A stretch of 64,000 bases of DNA from Prosthecobacter sp. (GCF_034366625.1 NZ_JAXMIH010000014.1:248001-312000); one strand, 5' to 3'. Numbered from the stretch's first letter, positions 8,423 to 17,721 are shown. Notes: generated from the sequence alone by a model not told the origin. A program made the numbers and translations.

Positions 8423-9598
8423 TCAGCTTCCGTACAGTGCCTTCACCAGCCCCTGTGCGCGCTCTCCCGGCAATGCACCGATCTCCATCTGGTTCATGAC
8501 GTAGGCGAAGCCGATGCCGTTTTCAGGATCGGCAAAGGCGAGGCTGCCACCGGCGCCGGGATGGCCGTAGGCGAGACGGCTGGGGCCAAACAACTGGCGC
8601 AGCTTGCCGCCGTCGGACTCGGGGTCTTCGTTCATGGGATCCTGCATCATGCCGGCGGAAAAGGCGATGGGCGCAAGGAGCACGGAGTCATTTTCCTGCG
8701 TGAGCGTCTGCTCAAGACGACGCACGACGGACTCGGGAGCGATCTGCGCACCGTTCCAGCGCCCGCCTTGCGCGAGCATGGCATAGAACTTGGCCAGCCC
8801 CTGCGCACTGCCGACGCCGCCCATGCTGGCATAGCCGCGCGACCACATTTCACTTTGATTGAAGTCGCTGACGGCGTTCAGACCGAAAGGCGATGTGAAC
8901 GTGCGCTGCGTGAGCGTGCCTGAAGTGTTGAAGGCTTTGATGAAGGCCTGGTCGCTGTTGGAGATGCTGATCTTGCCGGGATACACCGGCGAGACGCGGT
9001 CCCACTGCGCGCTGGGCAGGCCGATCCAGAAATCGAGCACCATAGGACTGCCAAAGACTTCGCGGAAGTATTCGCCAAGCGACTCGGTTTCGGCGAGACG
9101 GCGCACCACTTCATCGAGCAGGAAACCGAAGGTGCGCGCGTGGTAGCCCTGCCGCGTGCCAGGCTCCCACAGCGGGTGCTGACGTTCGAGCGACTCGACG
9201 ACGGCGTCGTAGTTGTAGATGGGGACACGTTCACTCAGCGCGCACAGACCGGCGGTATGCGTGAGCAGGTGGATGAAGGCGACGTTGGATTTGCCACCAC
9301 CGACAAATTCAGGCCACACTTCAGACACGGGACAATCCAGCGGGATGCCTGCCTCCTCAAGCGCGAGCAAGCAGCAGACAGCCGCAGGGCCTTTGGTGGC
9401 TGACCAGACGGGGACGAGGGTGTTTTCATTCCACACACGGGTACGAGCTCGATCGCAGTGGCCGTTGGAGAGGTTCAGGATTTCCTGACCGTGCTGCCAG
9501 ATCGAAACCGAAGCGCCCATTTCCCAACGTGTGCGGAAACTTTCCTCGAACCAAGCGCGCACGGCCTGGAGGTTCGCGGGACTGGCGGGGGTGCTCAT
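8423..9598 (-). CDS. Serine hydrolase, class C beta-lactamase/esterase family
   Basis: A 391-residue protein of the beta-lactamase-related family. The nucleophile motif is S66-A-T-K69. A tyrosine motif follows in GYHARTFGF, and HPGAGGSLAF takes the place of the KTG box, as in EstB-like carboxylesterases and other non-lactamase members. There is no obvious signal peptide, so it is probably cytosolic, which also argues against antibiotic resistance. Esterase, amidase or D-stereospecific peptidase activity is possible. Its ATG overlaps the stop of the upstream TPR gene by 4 bp, so the two are translationally coupled. Confidence 0.88.
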   Translation of the reverse strand: MSTPASPANLQAVRAWFEESFRTRWEMGASVSIWQHGQEILNLSNGHCDRARTRVWNENTLVPVWSATKGPAAVCCLLALEEAGIPLDCPVSEVWPEFVGGGKSNVAFIHLLTHTAGLCALSERVPIYNYDAVVESLERQHPLWEPGTRQGYHARTFGFLLDEVVRRLAETESLGEYFREVFGSPMVLDFWIGLPSAQWDRVSPVYPGKISISNSDQAFIKAFNTSGTLTQRTFTSPFGLNAVSDFNQSEMWSRGYASMGGVGSAQGLAKFYAMLAQGGRWNGAQIAPESVVRRLEQTLTQENDSVLLAPIAFSAGMMQDPMNEDPESDGGKLRQLFGPSRLAYGHPGAGGSLAFADPENGIGFAYVMNQMEIGALPGERAQGLVKALYGS

Positions 9599-10137
9599 GC
9601 GGGATGGGACTCCAATTGGGCGCGCAGGCAGTCGAGATCGCGGTCCTTTTTGGCATGCTGGCGCAGTTCGCCATCCATCTCGAAGGCCCGCTCCAGATAG
9701 GTCATGGATTTGTCGTAATGACCGAGTCGGGCGTGGTAGCAGCCCATGTTATAGTAATAGACCGGCTTCGTGCGCAGCGTGGCGGGTCCACGAGAAAGAA
9801 CATCCACCGCCTCAGCAGTGCGGCCGAGTTCATGCAGACAGAACGCGGCATGGATGAAGCCGCCTGGCTCCGCAGGCTCCTGCTGGCAGAGCCGATTGGC
9901 CAAAGCGAGCGCCTCACTCCAGCGATGCCCGCCCATCAGGCAGAGCAGGGTGATCTCGAGGACATCCACACGATCATTCATCTCCGCCGGCAGCGGAGAC
10001 AGCTCCTCACGGGCCTCCTCATAGAGACCCAACTCCACGTAGCCCTGGGCGGCGATGATCCTGCGTTCGGCTTCGGTCATTTTCAGTGTGATGTGCGAAT
10101 GAGAACGCAAAGCGCGCGTGGGAACAAGGTTTTTCAT
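9595..10137 (-). CDS. Tetratricopeptide repeat protein
   Basis: A protein of up to 180 residues made largely of TPR helices, for example IAAQGYVELGLYEEAREELSP, AAFCLHELGRTAEAVDVL and YNMGCYHARLGHYDKSMTYLERAFEMD. It is likely a cytosolic protein-interaction scaffold. The start is uncertain: the first ATG (10137) and an internal ATG at codon 20 (10080) both lack a clear ribosome-binding site, and repeat homology begins only after the second. It is coupled by ATGA to the serine hydrolase downstream and lies 57 bp after the DUF2062 gene in the uppP cluster. Confidence 0.8.
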   Translation of the reverse strand: MKNLVPTRALRSHSHITLKMTEAERRIIAAQGYVELGLYEEAREELSPLPAEMNDRVDVLEITLLCLMGGHRWSEALALANRLCQQEPAEPGGFIHAAFCLHELGRTAEAVDVLSRGPATLRTKPVYYYNMGCYHARLGHYDKSMTYLERAFEMDGELRQHAKKDRDLDCLRAQLESHPA

Positions 10138-10194
10138 GACTTCGCAGCAGCCGGGGAGACAAATATCCAGGATTCGCCCCGTGCCGTCTCACCA

Positions 10195-10764
10195 TCAAGC
10201 CGCCTTGGCCTCGCGCAGACGCTTTGCCACCTCAAGACGCGAGGTGACCTCCCAGATGCCCCAGGTGGCGACGTAGCTGACGAGGGCACCGATGGCACCG
10301 AGGATGATGCCTCCCACAAGCATAACTGGAGCGTGCTCTTTGAGAACCATCCAGGCGTCCACCATTGACTCAGGCAGATGATTGGGAAACGGCGTGGCGG
10401 GAACCGTCGTGTAGAGCGCCAGAAACCATTTGCCGATGGCATACTCCAGCCAGGCGATGAAGGGGATGGTGAACGGGTTGCTCAGCCAGCACAACGCGAT
10501 GGCGATGGGGATGTTCACGCGGAAGATGGCGGACAGAATCGTGGCCGTGGGCATCTGGATGGGCAGCAGCTGCAGCGTGATGAACATGCCGACGGCCGTG
10601 CCACCGGAGAGTGTGTGCTGCGTGGGCTTCCACACGCGTTTGTCGAGGAAATGACGCGCGAACCAGCGCATGACCGGACGCTGGCGCAGCTTCCTCGGGT
10701 GCTTGAGGAAGCGGATGGTTTTGAAAACCGAGCGCCGGAACCAGCCTTGGAGCATCGCCATCAT
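10195..10764 (-). CDS. DUF2062 membrane protein
   Basis: A 189-residue inner-membrane protein. The core is SGGTAVGMFITLQLLPIQMP, then a short RVNIPIAIALCWLSNPFT segment, then a C-terminal helix pair ending VGGIILGAIGALVSYVATWG. This matches the DUF2062 family, whose members sometimes occur fused or next to glycosyltransferases or lipid-carrier genes; function is unknown. The start at 10764 lies 1 bp after the uppP stop and is preceded by ggaggaggg inside the end of uppP, one of the few strong Shine-Dalgarno sequences in this window. Tight linkage to uppP suggests an envelope role. Confidence 0.82.
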   Translation of the reverse strand: MMAMLQGWFRRSVFKTIRFLKHPRKLRQRPVMRWFARHFLDKRVWKPTQHTLSGGTAVGMFITLQLLPIQMPTATILSAIFRVNIPIAIALCWLSNPFTIPFIAWLEYAIGKWFLALYTTVPATPFPNHLPESMVDAWMVLKEHAPVMLVGGIILGAIGALVSYVATWGIWEVTSRLEVAKRLREAKAA

Positions 10765-10765
10765 C

Positions 10766-11569
10766 TCAGTGCCCTCCTCCGGTGGACGCCCATGCGAGCA
10801 GCGCACCGCCGAGGGCGATGCGATACCACGCGAAACCGTTGAACGTGTGCCCCTGCACGAAGCGGATGAGCCACTTCACCACGATGAATGCGGAAATGGC
10901 GGAAACCAGCGTGCCGAGAACGACCATCGACCAGTCTTCATGACCTGCCTCACCCTCTTTAATCGCAGAGAGGATTTTGAACCCGCCGGCGGCCATCAGG
11001 GTAGGAATGCCCAGCAAGAACGAAAACTCCGTGGCCGCAGGCCGTGCCACGCCGAAGGCCATCGCCATCAGGATGCTGGCACCGGAACGCGAAGTGCCGG
11101 GAAACACCGCTGCAAGCAATTGCGCCAGCGCCACGGCGATCACAATGGTCCAGGTGATGTCAGGTGTGCCTGGCTTGCCTTTGTGCAGAAACTCCAGCAC
11201 GAGAATGATCACGCCACCGATCAATGTGGCCCAAGCAACGGGCGGAATCGTTTCCGGCAGCTTGATGCCGAACTTTTTGACGGCCAGGCCGCCCACCGCC
11301 GTGATGATGAAGGAGACGAGCAGTTTTGCCAGATAATCACGCGTGGTGGCATCGCCCAGCGTGGTGGCCAGATATTTCACCCGCTGGGTGAACACCGCCA
11401 GCACGGCGATCACCGCGCCGCTTTGAATCACCACATTGAACAGATCGCTCTTTTTGGGCAGCCATTCCAGATTCTGCGGGATGAGGAGATGCCCGGTGGA
11501 GGAGATGGGCAGAAATTCAGTGACACCTTCGATGATGCCGAGGAGGATGATCGCGAGCCAGTCGGGCAT
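10766..11569 (-). CDS. uppP: Undecaprenyl-diphosphate phosphatase
   Basis: A 267-residue BacA-type polytopic membrane enzyme that dephosphorylates undecaprenyl diphosphate to recycle the lipid carrier for peptidoglycan and other surface polymers. Motif one, EGVTEFLPISSTGH (from residue 14), and motif two, PGTSRSG, are both intact, and about eight hydrophobic helices are visible. Overproduction in this family gives bacitracin tolerance. The ATG at 11569 is chosen because family homology starts immediately. It appears to be the first gene of a minus-strand cluster continuing through DUF2062, TPR and the serine hydrolase. Confidence 0.95.
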   Translation of the reverse strand: MPDWLAIILLGIIEGVTEFLPISSTGHLLIPQNLEWLPKKSDLFNVVIQSGAVIAVLAVFTQRVKYLATTLGDATTRDYLAKLLVSFIITAVGGLAVKKFGIKLPETIPPVAWATLIGGVIILVLEFLHKGKPGTPDITWTIVIAVALAQLLAAVFPGTSRSGASILMAMAFGVARPAATEFSFLLGIPTLMAAGGFKILSAIKEGEAGHEDWSMVVLGTLVSAISAFIVVKWLIRFVQGHTFNGFAWYRIALGGALLAWASTGGGH

Positions 11570-11826
11570 GGGCGGGTTGGGAGAAGGTTCGAACAGGAAA
11601 GGTTGACTGTCGGGAGTGTGAAGCGGTTTGCAAGCACGCTGCACTTCACTCGATGCATTGAATCTGGAAATTTCGCGGCAAGACGGCCATCTCTTGCATG
11701 CCGGAGCTTTTCAAGCTGGCCTTTGCGACGATTTCGGCTACCATCGCGCCCCCTTTCGGCATGCCAGCCAGTGCCTCCAACCCAACCTCGACGCTTCTGT
11801 GCGGCCACCCTTCCTGGTGGGCGGTC

Positions 11827-12621
11827 ATGATCTGTGCATGCAGCGCCTTGATGCTGCTGGCAACAAATGCCCCCGCACAGTCCGGATCGACGATGCGCGT
11901 GCGTCTGGCCGATGGGTTTGATTTCCCCGTGGGCAAACCGGATGCCGACGGCTACTACAAAGCACGCGGCTACTGGCCCAACGGCCACCTCGGCGAAGAC
12001 TGGAACGGCCGCGGCGGCGGCGACAGCGACCTCGGTGTGCCTATTTACGCCATTGGCCGCGGCGTGGTGATTTTCTCACAAAACATCGGCGTCGGCTGGG
12101 GTAACTGCATCCTGGTGCGCCACATCTTCCGCGAGGCCGACGGCAGGATCGCCATGGTGGACTCTCTCTATGCCCACCTGAATGAGCGCAAAGTGAAGCT
12201 GCATGAGTTCGTGGAGAAGGGCCAGCTCGTCGGCACGATGGGCGGGAACAACGGCATGTATCCGGTGCATCTGCACCTGGAGGTGCGCAAAAACCTGCAC
12301 ATCGGCATGAACCGGTCCCAGTTCGCCCGCGACTCGTCGAACTACTACAGCCCGACCTCGTTCATCAACGCACACCGCGTGCTTTCCTCCAGCACCCAGA
12401 AATACGACGTGCCGGTGAACAACTTCGCGCCTTATGGCCGGGCGCTTGCTGACGTGCGCAGCGATGGTTCGAGCACGGCGAGTGTGGACGTGCCCTCATT
12501 TCAGAGCGGCGGCTCCGGCACGGTCAAGGATGAGCCCAAGCAGGGCGATGACTTCTGGTCGCGGTTGAAGGCGAAGATGCGCAACGGCCAGGCCACTCCC
12601 GGCACCGAGGAGAAACGCTGA
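11827..12621 (+). CDS. Secreted M23-family metallopeptidase
   Basis: A 264-residue exported protein (from the ATG at 11827) with a signal peptide around ALMLLATNAPAQ. The LytM/M23 zinc ligands are visible: H54-x-x-x-D58 in HLGED and the later HLHLEV. The domain includes the usual VPIYAIGRGVVIF and GQLVGTMGG strands. Family members cut peptidoglycan crossbridges; some act as activators or pilus/cell-division factors. The C-terminal 70 residues are polar and low in complexity. An earlier ATG at 11698 would add 43 residues that do not look like a signal sequence, so the shorter start is preferred. Confidence 0.85.
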   Translation: MICACSALMLLATNAPAQSGSTMRVRLADGFDFPVGKPDADGYYKARGYWPNGHLGEDWNGRGGGDSDLGVPIYAIGRGVVIFSQNIGVGWGNCILVRHIFREADGRIAMVDSLYAHLNERKVKLHEFVEKGQLVGTMGGNNGMYPVHLHLEVRKNLHIGMNRSQFARDSSNYYSPTSFINAHRVLSSSTQKYDVPVNNFAPYGRALADVRSDGSSTASVDVPSFQSGGSGTVKDEPKQGDDFWSRLKAKMRNGQATPGTEEKR

Positions 12622-12707
12622 GCAGGACGAGGCGCATAATAAGCCTTGATTCATCACCGCCCGTGGTGGCATCTTTACTGCTGTCAAAGGACAGCCTCCT
12701 CCCGGCC

Positions 12708-14201
12708 ATGCAATCTTCGTCCCGTCCCCTCCCAGTCCGCTTCGCTTATGGCGGCAGCCTCGTGCCTGTTCTCATCGTTGTTGCCGCCCTCGCGCTCAGC
12801 ACCGTCATCTTCTTCCTTTTCACCAAAAAGAAGATGATCGGGCAGGAGTCCGATCCTGCCACCACGGCGGGCGAGGTTAACCCCTCCAGCGCCTCTGCCA
12901 AAACAACCGCCGATGCCGCCAAAGCAGGCGCTCCGGCAGCACCGTCTCCCACCACGCCGGCGAAGACAGATCCCCCGCCTGTTCCACCTTCTGCGCCGAC
13001 AGCCTTTGCCTTCGCCCGTCCGCTCGATCTGGGCAGGCAGCTCGTGCGCAGTCTCACCGCAGGTGATTTCGCCTCCGCTGGCAGGCTCGCCGCCGCCGCA
13101 GATGCTGTGCAATCCGACAGCGCGACGATGCTCTTCCAAAAACTCGCTGAAATGGGCTACAAGCCAGGGACCGAGGACCAGGTGGAGCTGCTCGGTCTGG
13201 TCGAAAACCGCACCCGCATCGCAATCCCTTTCATCAAGCCCGGCACCAATGAAACCGTGCGCATCCAGCTCGATCTCGAACGCGACGAGCGCATGGGCTG
13301 GAAGATCGCCAAAGCCACGCTGCCCAAGGCCATGAGCAGCGCCATCGTGGCCATGCCTGCCACGTCCGCTGCCAGTGTGGCCGCAGGGACACCCGGCGCA
13401 CCGCCACCCGCCCCCGGCACACTCGCCCCGATGAAGCAGCTTTTCAGCGTGGAGGACGGCACGGACGCGCTGGCCTTTGCCAGTGATTTCGTCCGCCATC
13501 TCCTAAAGCACGACTTCATTGCCGCCCGGACGTTCGTGGATGACAAGAAGGTGCCGGTAGAGCGCCTCGTCGGCCTTTGCATCGTGTTTGAAGAAGGCCA
13601 GTATGCCCTGAATCCCGGCAAGCCTCTCATCATCACCATCGCCAATCCCGAGGTGTCCTGGGTCATTGCCCAGGTGCAATCGGAAGCACTCCAACAGAAC
13701 ACCGAATTTGGCGTGGAACTCAAACGCGCCGACATCGCGCAGCCGTGGAAAATTGTCGGTCTCAATCTCTCCGACATCCTCGGCTCCTTCGCCAAAAGCG
13801 CCTCGAAGCTCGGCGTGCCCTACACGCCCATCGTGAAGAACCCCAAAGGCGGCGAATCTCTCGCCCTCTACTTTGAATACGACCGCGCCGAGTTGCACCC
13901 ACGCGCCCAAAAACAGATCGAGGTCATCGCAGCCCTCATGAAGGCCGATCCTTCCAAAAAACTGCGCATCGCCGGCCACACCGACGAAAAAGGCGAGGAC
14001 CACTACAACATCAACCTCTCCCGCAATCGTGCCGAGACCGTGAAAAAGCAGCTCGTCGCCCTCGGCGTGCCCGCCACTCAGGTGGAAACCGCCGGCATGG
14101 GCAAGGCGCAGCCGCTCAGCCCGAATAAAAAATCCGACGGCACCGACGATCCTGAAGGCCGCAGCCACAATCGCCGCGCCGAAATCTATCTCGATTTCTG
14201 A
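12708..14201 (+). CDS. OmpA-family protein with N-terminal membrane anchor
   Basis: A protein of about 497 residues anchored by one N-terminal helix (LVPVLIVVAALALSTVIFFLF, followed by KKKM). A Pro/Ala/Thr-rich linker (about residues 45-105) leads to two similar middle regions, each beginning near FASxxRLA or FVRHLLKHDF. The C-terminal 110 residues form an OmpA/MotB peptidoglycan-binding domain: LYFEYDRAELHPRAQ, IAGHTDEKG, LSRNRAETVKKQL and a terminal RSHNRRAEIYLDF. The protein probably spans the periplasm and tethers the inner membrane to the wall. A GTG 45 bp earlier is an alternative start. Confidence 0.87.
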   Translation: MQSSSRPLPVRFAYGGSLVPVLIVVAALALSTVIFFLFTKKKMIGQESDPATTAGEVNPSSASAKTTADAAKAGAPAAPSPTTPAKTDPPPVPPSAPTAFAFARPLDLGRQLVRSLTAGDFASAGRLAAAADAVQSDSATMLFQKLAEMGYKPGTEDQVELLGLVENRTRIAIPFIKPGTNETVRIQLDLERDERMGWKIAKATLPKAMSSAIVAMPATSAASVAAGTPGAPPPAPGTLAPMKQLFSVEDGTDALAFASDFVRHLLKHDFIAARTFVDDKKVPVERLVGLCIVFEEGQYALNPGKPLIITIANPEVSWVIAQVQSEALQQNTEFGVELKRADIAQPWKIVGLNLSDILGSFAKSASKLGVPYTPIVKNPKGGESLALYFEYDRAELHPRAQKQIEVIAALMKADPSKKLRIAGHTDEKGEDHYNINLSRNRAETVKKQLVALGVPATQVETAGMGKAQPLSPNKKSDGTDDPEGRSHNRRAEIYLDF

Positions 14202-14328
14202 GACCTCTCCGAGCGAGACTGCCCAAGTCGATGAAACGCTTCGGACTGAGTCCGCATCTCGTGTGTGCTGAACAACAACCAACTGTCAACCAGTTGCAGC
14301 CTGCCCCCCGTTCCCATCGAGAACTCAA

Positions 14329-15090
14329 ATGATCCCGTCTATGAAATCGGATGTTACTCAGCATACGGCTTTAGCATGTAGATGTTTCAGCATCGTGTGC
14401 ATAGCTTGGAGTTCGGCGTTTGGTCAGATGGCCTCATTGAATCACCCCTTGCAATCACATGTCATTCGCGCGGTGGAGACCAAGATTGAAATGGTTCCCA
14501 ATTCAAAAACAATAAGAGTGACCATCACAAACCATGTGAAAGAGTCTCGGTACTTGTTGATGCCTCTTGATCTCATGTCGTATCGTATCAAACTGACCAC
14601 GTCTGATGGAAAGGAACTGGAAATGACCTCTAAAGGTCGAAAGGAGCTGGTTGATCCATACCCAATTGGGAGTATGCGCTTGGCGACTCTAAAAACGGAT
14701 GTCCCATGGAACGAAAGCATTAACCTCGAGCCTTTGTTCCAGTTCCCTGAGCAAGGAGAGGTTCGATGTGAGGTGAGCCGCCATATTCTTTTCACGCATC
14801 CAAACGATAAACCCCGTGATGCTGAATGGATTTCCTTTCCTCCCATAATGTTGCCGTCTGGAAACCCCGCCCCGAAATCCGTGGACCAAGCGAAGACGAT
14901 ATTATCCCCTGTGAGAAAAACCACAGAACCTCTGAGTACCAAGTCTTCCTTTACAAAACACGATACTCCAGAATCAACTCCTGCGGCTGCTAGTGAGAAA
15001 CTGACCTCATCAATGCGGTGGAGAATCATCATTGTCTTGATCGTGGCGGCAACTGGTCTGCTGTGGTTGATGCTCAAGAAGCGGAAGTGA
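14329..15090 (+). CDS. Hypothetical secreted protein with C-terminal membrane anchor
   Basis: A 253-residue protein of no family I recognise. The N-terminus has a signal-like segment (CFSIVCIAWSSAFG), the middle has beta-rich strands such as SKTIRVTITNHVK and a conserved-looking YLLMPLDLMSYRIKL, and a Ser/Thr/Pro-rich stretch leads to a C-terminal helix (IIIVLIVAATGLLWLML) and the basic tail KKRK. This topology suggests an extracytoplasmic domain held by a C-terminal anchor. Base composition and codon choice are visibly more AT-rich than every neighbouring gene, which suggests recent acquisition. A second ATG lies at codon 5. Confidence 0.65.
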   Translation: MIPSMKSDVTQHTALACRCFSIVCIAWSSAFGQMASLNHPLQSHVIRAVETKIEMVPNSKTIRVTITNHVKESRYLLMPLDLMSYRIKLTTSDGKELEMTSKGRKELVDPYPIGSMRLATLKTDVPWNESINLEPLFQFPEQGEVRCEVSRHILFTHPNDKPRDAEWISFPPIMLPSGNPAPKSVDQAKTILSPVRKTTEPLSTKSSFTKHDTPESTPAAASEKLTSSMRWRIIIVLIVAATGLLWLMLKKRK

Positions 15091-15105
15091 CCGGCCTGCA
15101 ACGTC

Positions 15106-15213
15106 ATGGACACCCACGTGTCGCTCTTGATCACCATAAGCGGTGGCACGCCCACCAGCAGCGGTAGCTATGAGGTGAGCTTCAGCGCCACGGACAGCGC
15201 CGATCCGCCGTGA
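15106..15213 (+). pseudogene. Remnant of an Ig-like (He_PIG) domain
   Basis: A 35-codon open stretch whose translation contains ISGGTPTSSGSYEVSFSATD. This matches the end of the putative-Ig (He_PIG) repeat found in large bacterial surface proteins (consensus roughly SGTPT-x-x-G-x-Y-x-F-T-V-x-A-T-D). No upstream part of such a gene exists here; it follows directly after the AT-rich hypothetical gene. It is most simply the 3' scrap of a deleted surface-protein gene. Confidence 0.5.
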
Positions 15214-15399
15214 AAAAAGATGCCAGGCGTACAGTACATCATGCTCGCGGCAAAGCACTGAGGTCCAAGGCTTTGACAGGAGGTTCTCGAAGACTGACGC
15301 AGCGCGCAGGGAGCAGGTCAGTTTCATTCGCCACACCTTTGCGGGACGGGAATCCTCGCGTCTTGCGTGATCCGCGCGTCCGCCTATTCTGGCGCACGC
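15214..15399. other. Non-coding stretch before the multiheme cytochrome
   Basis: Together with the preceding scrap, this gives about 300 bp without an intact gene. Short open frames on both strands here have no recognisable content. I see no convincing promoter hexamers, hairpin or repeat. Given the neighbouring remnant, it may be decayed coding sequence. Confidence 0.4.
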
Positions 15400-17715
15400 A
15401 TGAAGAAGTCCGTCCCGCCAGCTCCCGAACCGCCCGCATCATCGTGGCAGGCCGGGATCATCCTCGGTGGAGGAGCATTGGCTCTTGTGGCATTGATCGC
15501 GTGGGCCTTCTGGCCGCAGAAAAAATACACGCCGCTGCCCGTTTCGGCGGTTGTTTCCCTCGCCAAGGCCGAGCCGTTTGTCATGCCGGATGAAAAAGCC
15601 GCCTTCGCCCAATATGCAGGCTCGGAAAGCTGCAAGGAGTGCCACGCCGATCAATTCACCAAGTGGCTCGGTTCGCATCACGGCCTCGCGGAACGCAAAC
15701 CGGACCCGAAACTCGACGATCCAGCGTTTGTTCCCACGCGCAGCTTCAAACACGGTTCGCAAACGACGGAAACACGCAAGACCGGCAGCGACTATGAACT
15801 CATCACCCTCGGCTTTGGCGACAAGATCACGCCTTATCGAGTCGAACACGTGATCGGCCACGACCCGCTGCGCCAGTATTTGGTTGATGGAGGAAATGGC
15901 CGTCTTCAGGCCATGGAAGCCTGCCTCGATCCGCACAAAAACGAATGGTTCAATGTGTACGGCAACGAAGACCGCAAACCCGGTGAATGGGGTCACTGGA
16001 CGGGCCGCGGCATGGTGTGGAATCAAATGTGCGCCACCTGCCACAACACCCGCCTGCGCAAAAACTACGACGCTGCCACCGACAGCTACAAGACCACCAT
16101 GGCCGAGATGTCCGTGAGCTGCGAGTCCTGCCACGGCCCGATGAAGCACCACAACGAGTGGCAGCACGCCAATCGTGGCGTTAAAGGCGATCCCACCATC
16201 GTGAAATGGTCCCGCGACCAGCACATCGAGAACTGTGCTGGCTGTCACGCGCGACGCGGCGAGATCACCGGCGACTTCGTGCCCGGCGAATCCTTCTGGG
16301 ACCACTACCACCTCACCATCACCGACCAGAGCGACACGTTTTATCCTGACGGCCAGATTCGCGACGAAAACTACGAGTTCAGCAGCTTCTTCAGCAGCCG
16401 CATGCACCACGCCGGAGTGCGCTGCATGGACTGCCATGACATGCACAGCATGAAGACCATTCTGCCCGGCAACCAGCTCTGCATGCGCTGCCACACGCCT
16501 GGCGGCTTCCCCAACGCACCGGTCATCATGCCCGAGGCGCACAGCTTCCACCAAACCGCCAGCACTGGAAACCAGTGCGTGAACTGCCACATGCCGCAGA
16601 CCGTGTACATGCAGCGCCACCCGCGCCACGACCACGGCTTCACCATTCCTGACCCGCTGCTCACGAAGCAGTTCAACGTGCCGAACGCCTGCAACAAATG
16701 CCACACCGACAAAACCACCGACTGGGCGCTCGAAGCCACGCAAAAATGGTGGGGGCCAAAGATGGAGCGCAAAACCCGCCAGCGGGCCGTTTTGATCGCC
16801 AAAGCGCGTCAGGGAGACGCCGAGGCACGCGATGGGCTCATCGATCTGCTCGGCAGCGATGAAATTCCGCACTGGAAAGCCAGCGCCACGCTGCTGCTTG
16901 ACCGCTGGATTGATCAACCCGCCGTTCAAACCTCCATCAGCGCCCAGTTGCAGCACGCGCACCCGCTCGTGCGTCAAAGCGCCATCCGCACACTCGAACC
17001 TGTGCTGCAAAACGGCTCCATTCGCTCCACCATCGAGCCGTTGCTCAACGATCCGGTGCGTGGCGTGCGTGTGTCCGCCGCCTGGGCCTTGCGCGAGTCA
17101 TTGAATCTCGATTCCGCCGCCGGAAAAGACCTCCAGCACATGTTGAACTGGAATGCCGACCAGCCCAGCGGCCAGATGCAGCTCGCCCAGTTCCATTTTG
17201 CCCGGGGCAACAACTCCGATGCCATCAAGAGCATGGAAACCGCGATCCGCTGGGATCCCAATTCCCCACCTTTCCACCACGATCTCGCGATGCTGTACAG
17301 CACCACCGGCCAGACCCCGCTTGCCATCACCAAACTACGCGACGCCATCAAACTCGCGCCCAACCACGCCGAGTATCACTACGAACTCGGCCTCGCCCTC
17401 AGCGAAACCGGCGACATGCAGGCCGTGATCAGTTCCCTTCAAGAAGCCGTGCGCCTTGATCCATCCCTTGCACGCGCCTGGTACAATCTGGGCCTTGCCA
17501 GGAACGGTTTGGGCGACATACCCGGTGCTCTGGAAGCCCTGCAACGCGGTGAACTCGCCAATGCGCGCGATCCCGGCATTCCCTATGCCCGCGCCACGAT
17601 TCTCGCGCAGCAGAACCGCAAACCGGAAGCCATCGCCGCGCTAGATCGAGCCTTGAGTATCGCTCCAGGTTATGGAGAGGCGCTGCAACTGCGCGCGGCC
17701 TTGATGCAGCGTTGA
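15400..17715 (+). CDS. Octaheme c-type cytochrome fused to HEAT and TPR repeats
   Basis: A 771-residue membrane-anchored periplasmic protein. One N-terminal helix (about residues 20-40, GGALALVALIAWAFW) serves as anchor. The first 440 residues carry eight CxxCH heme sites: CKECH, CATCH, CESCH, CAGCH, CMDCH, CMRCH, CVNCH and CNKCH, in the style of cytochrome c554/NrfB-like proteins. Then come HEAT-like repeats (about 470-580) and a C-terminal TPR array (about 590-771). It is probably an electron-transfer hub whose repeats dock partner proteins; its redox partner is unknown. The start is chosen to keep the anchor. It converges on the BFN-family gene with a 6-bp gap. Confidence 0.9.
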   Translation: MKKSVPPAPEPPASSWQAGIILGGGALALVALIAWAFWPQKKYTPLPVSAVVSLAKAEPFVMPDEKAAFAQYAGSESCKECHADQFTKWLGSHHGLAERKPDPKLDDPAFVPTRSFKHGSQTTETRKTGSDYELITLGFGDKITPYRVEHVIGHDPLRQYLVDGGNGRLQAMEACLDPHKNEWFNVYGNEDRKPGEWGHWTGRGMVWNQMCATCHNTRLRKNYDAATDSYKTTMAEMSVSCESCHGPMKHHNEWQHANRGVKGDPTIVKWSRDQHIENCAGCHARRGEITGDFVPGESFWDHYHLTITDQSDTFYPDGQIRDENYEFSSFFSSRMHHAGVRCMDCHDMHSMKTILPGNQLCMRCHTPGGFPNAPVIMPEAHSFHQTASTGNQCVNCHMPQTVYMQRHPRHDHGFTIPDPLLTKQFNVPNACNKCHTDKTTDWALEATQKWWGPKMERKTRQRAVLIAKARQGDAEARDGLIDLLGSDEIPHWKASATLLLDRWIDQPAVQTSISAQLQHAHPLVRQSAIRTLEPVLQNGSIRSTIEPLLNDPVRGVRVSAAWALRESLNLDSAAGKDLQHMLNWNADQPSGQMQLAQFHFARGNNSDAIKSMETAIRWDPNSPPFHHDLAMLYSTTGQTPLAITKLRDAIKLAPNHAEYHYELGLALSETGDMQAVISSLQEAVRLDPSLARAWYNLGLARNGLGDIPGALEALQRGELANARDPGIPYARATILAQQNRKPEAIAALDRALSIAPGYGEALQLRAALMQR

Positions 17716-17721
17716 GCTGGC

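Noticed and set aside
11570..11826. N-terminal extension of the M23 peptidase to the ATG at 11698
   Set aside because: The added 43 residues do not look like a signal peptide, whereas the sequence from 11827 does.
14202..14328. Possible small gene between the OmpA-like gene and the AT-rich gene
   Set aside because: No open frame with a start and plausible content is present in these 127 bp on either strand.
15439..17010. 523-codon minus-strand frame across the octaheme cytochrome
   Set aside because: The sense strand has eight heme motifs, HEAT and TPR repeats; the antisense translation shows only biased, repeat-free residues expected from high GC.
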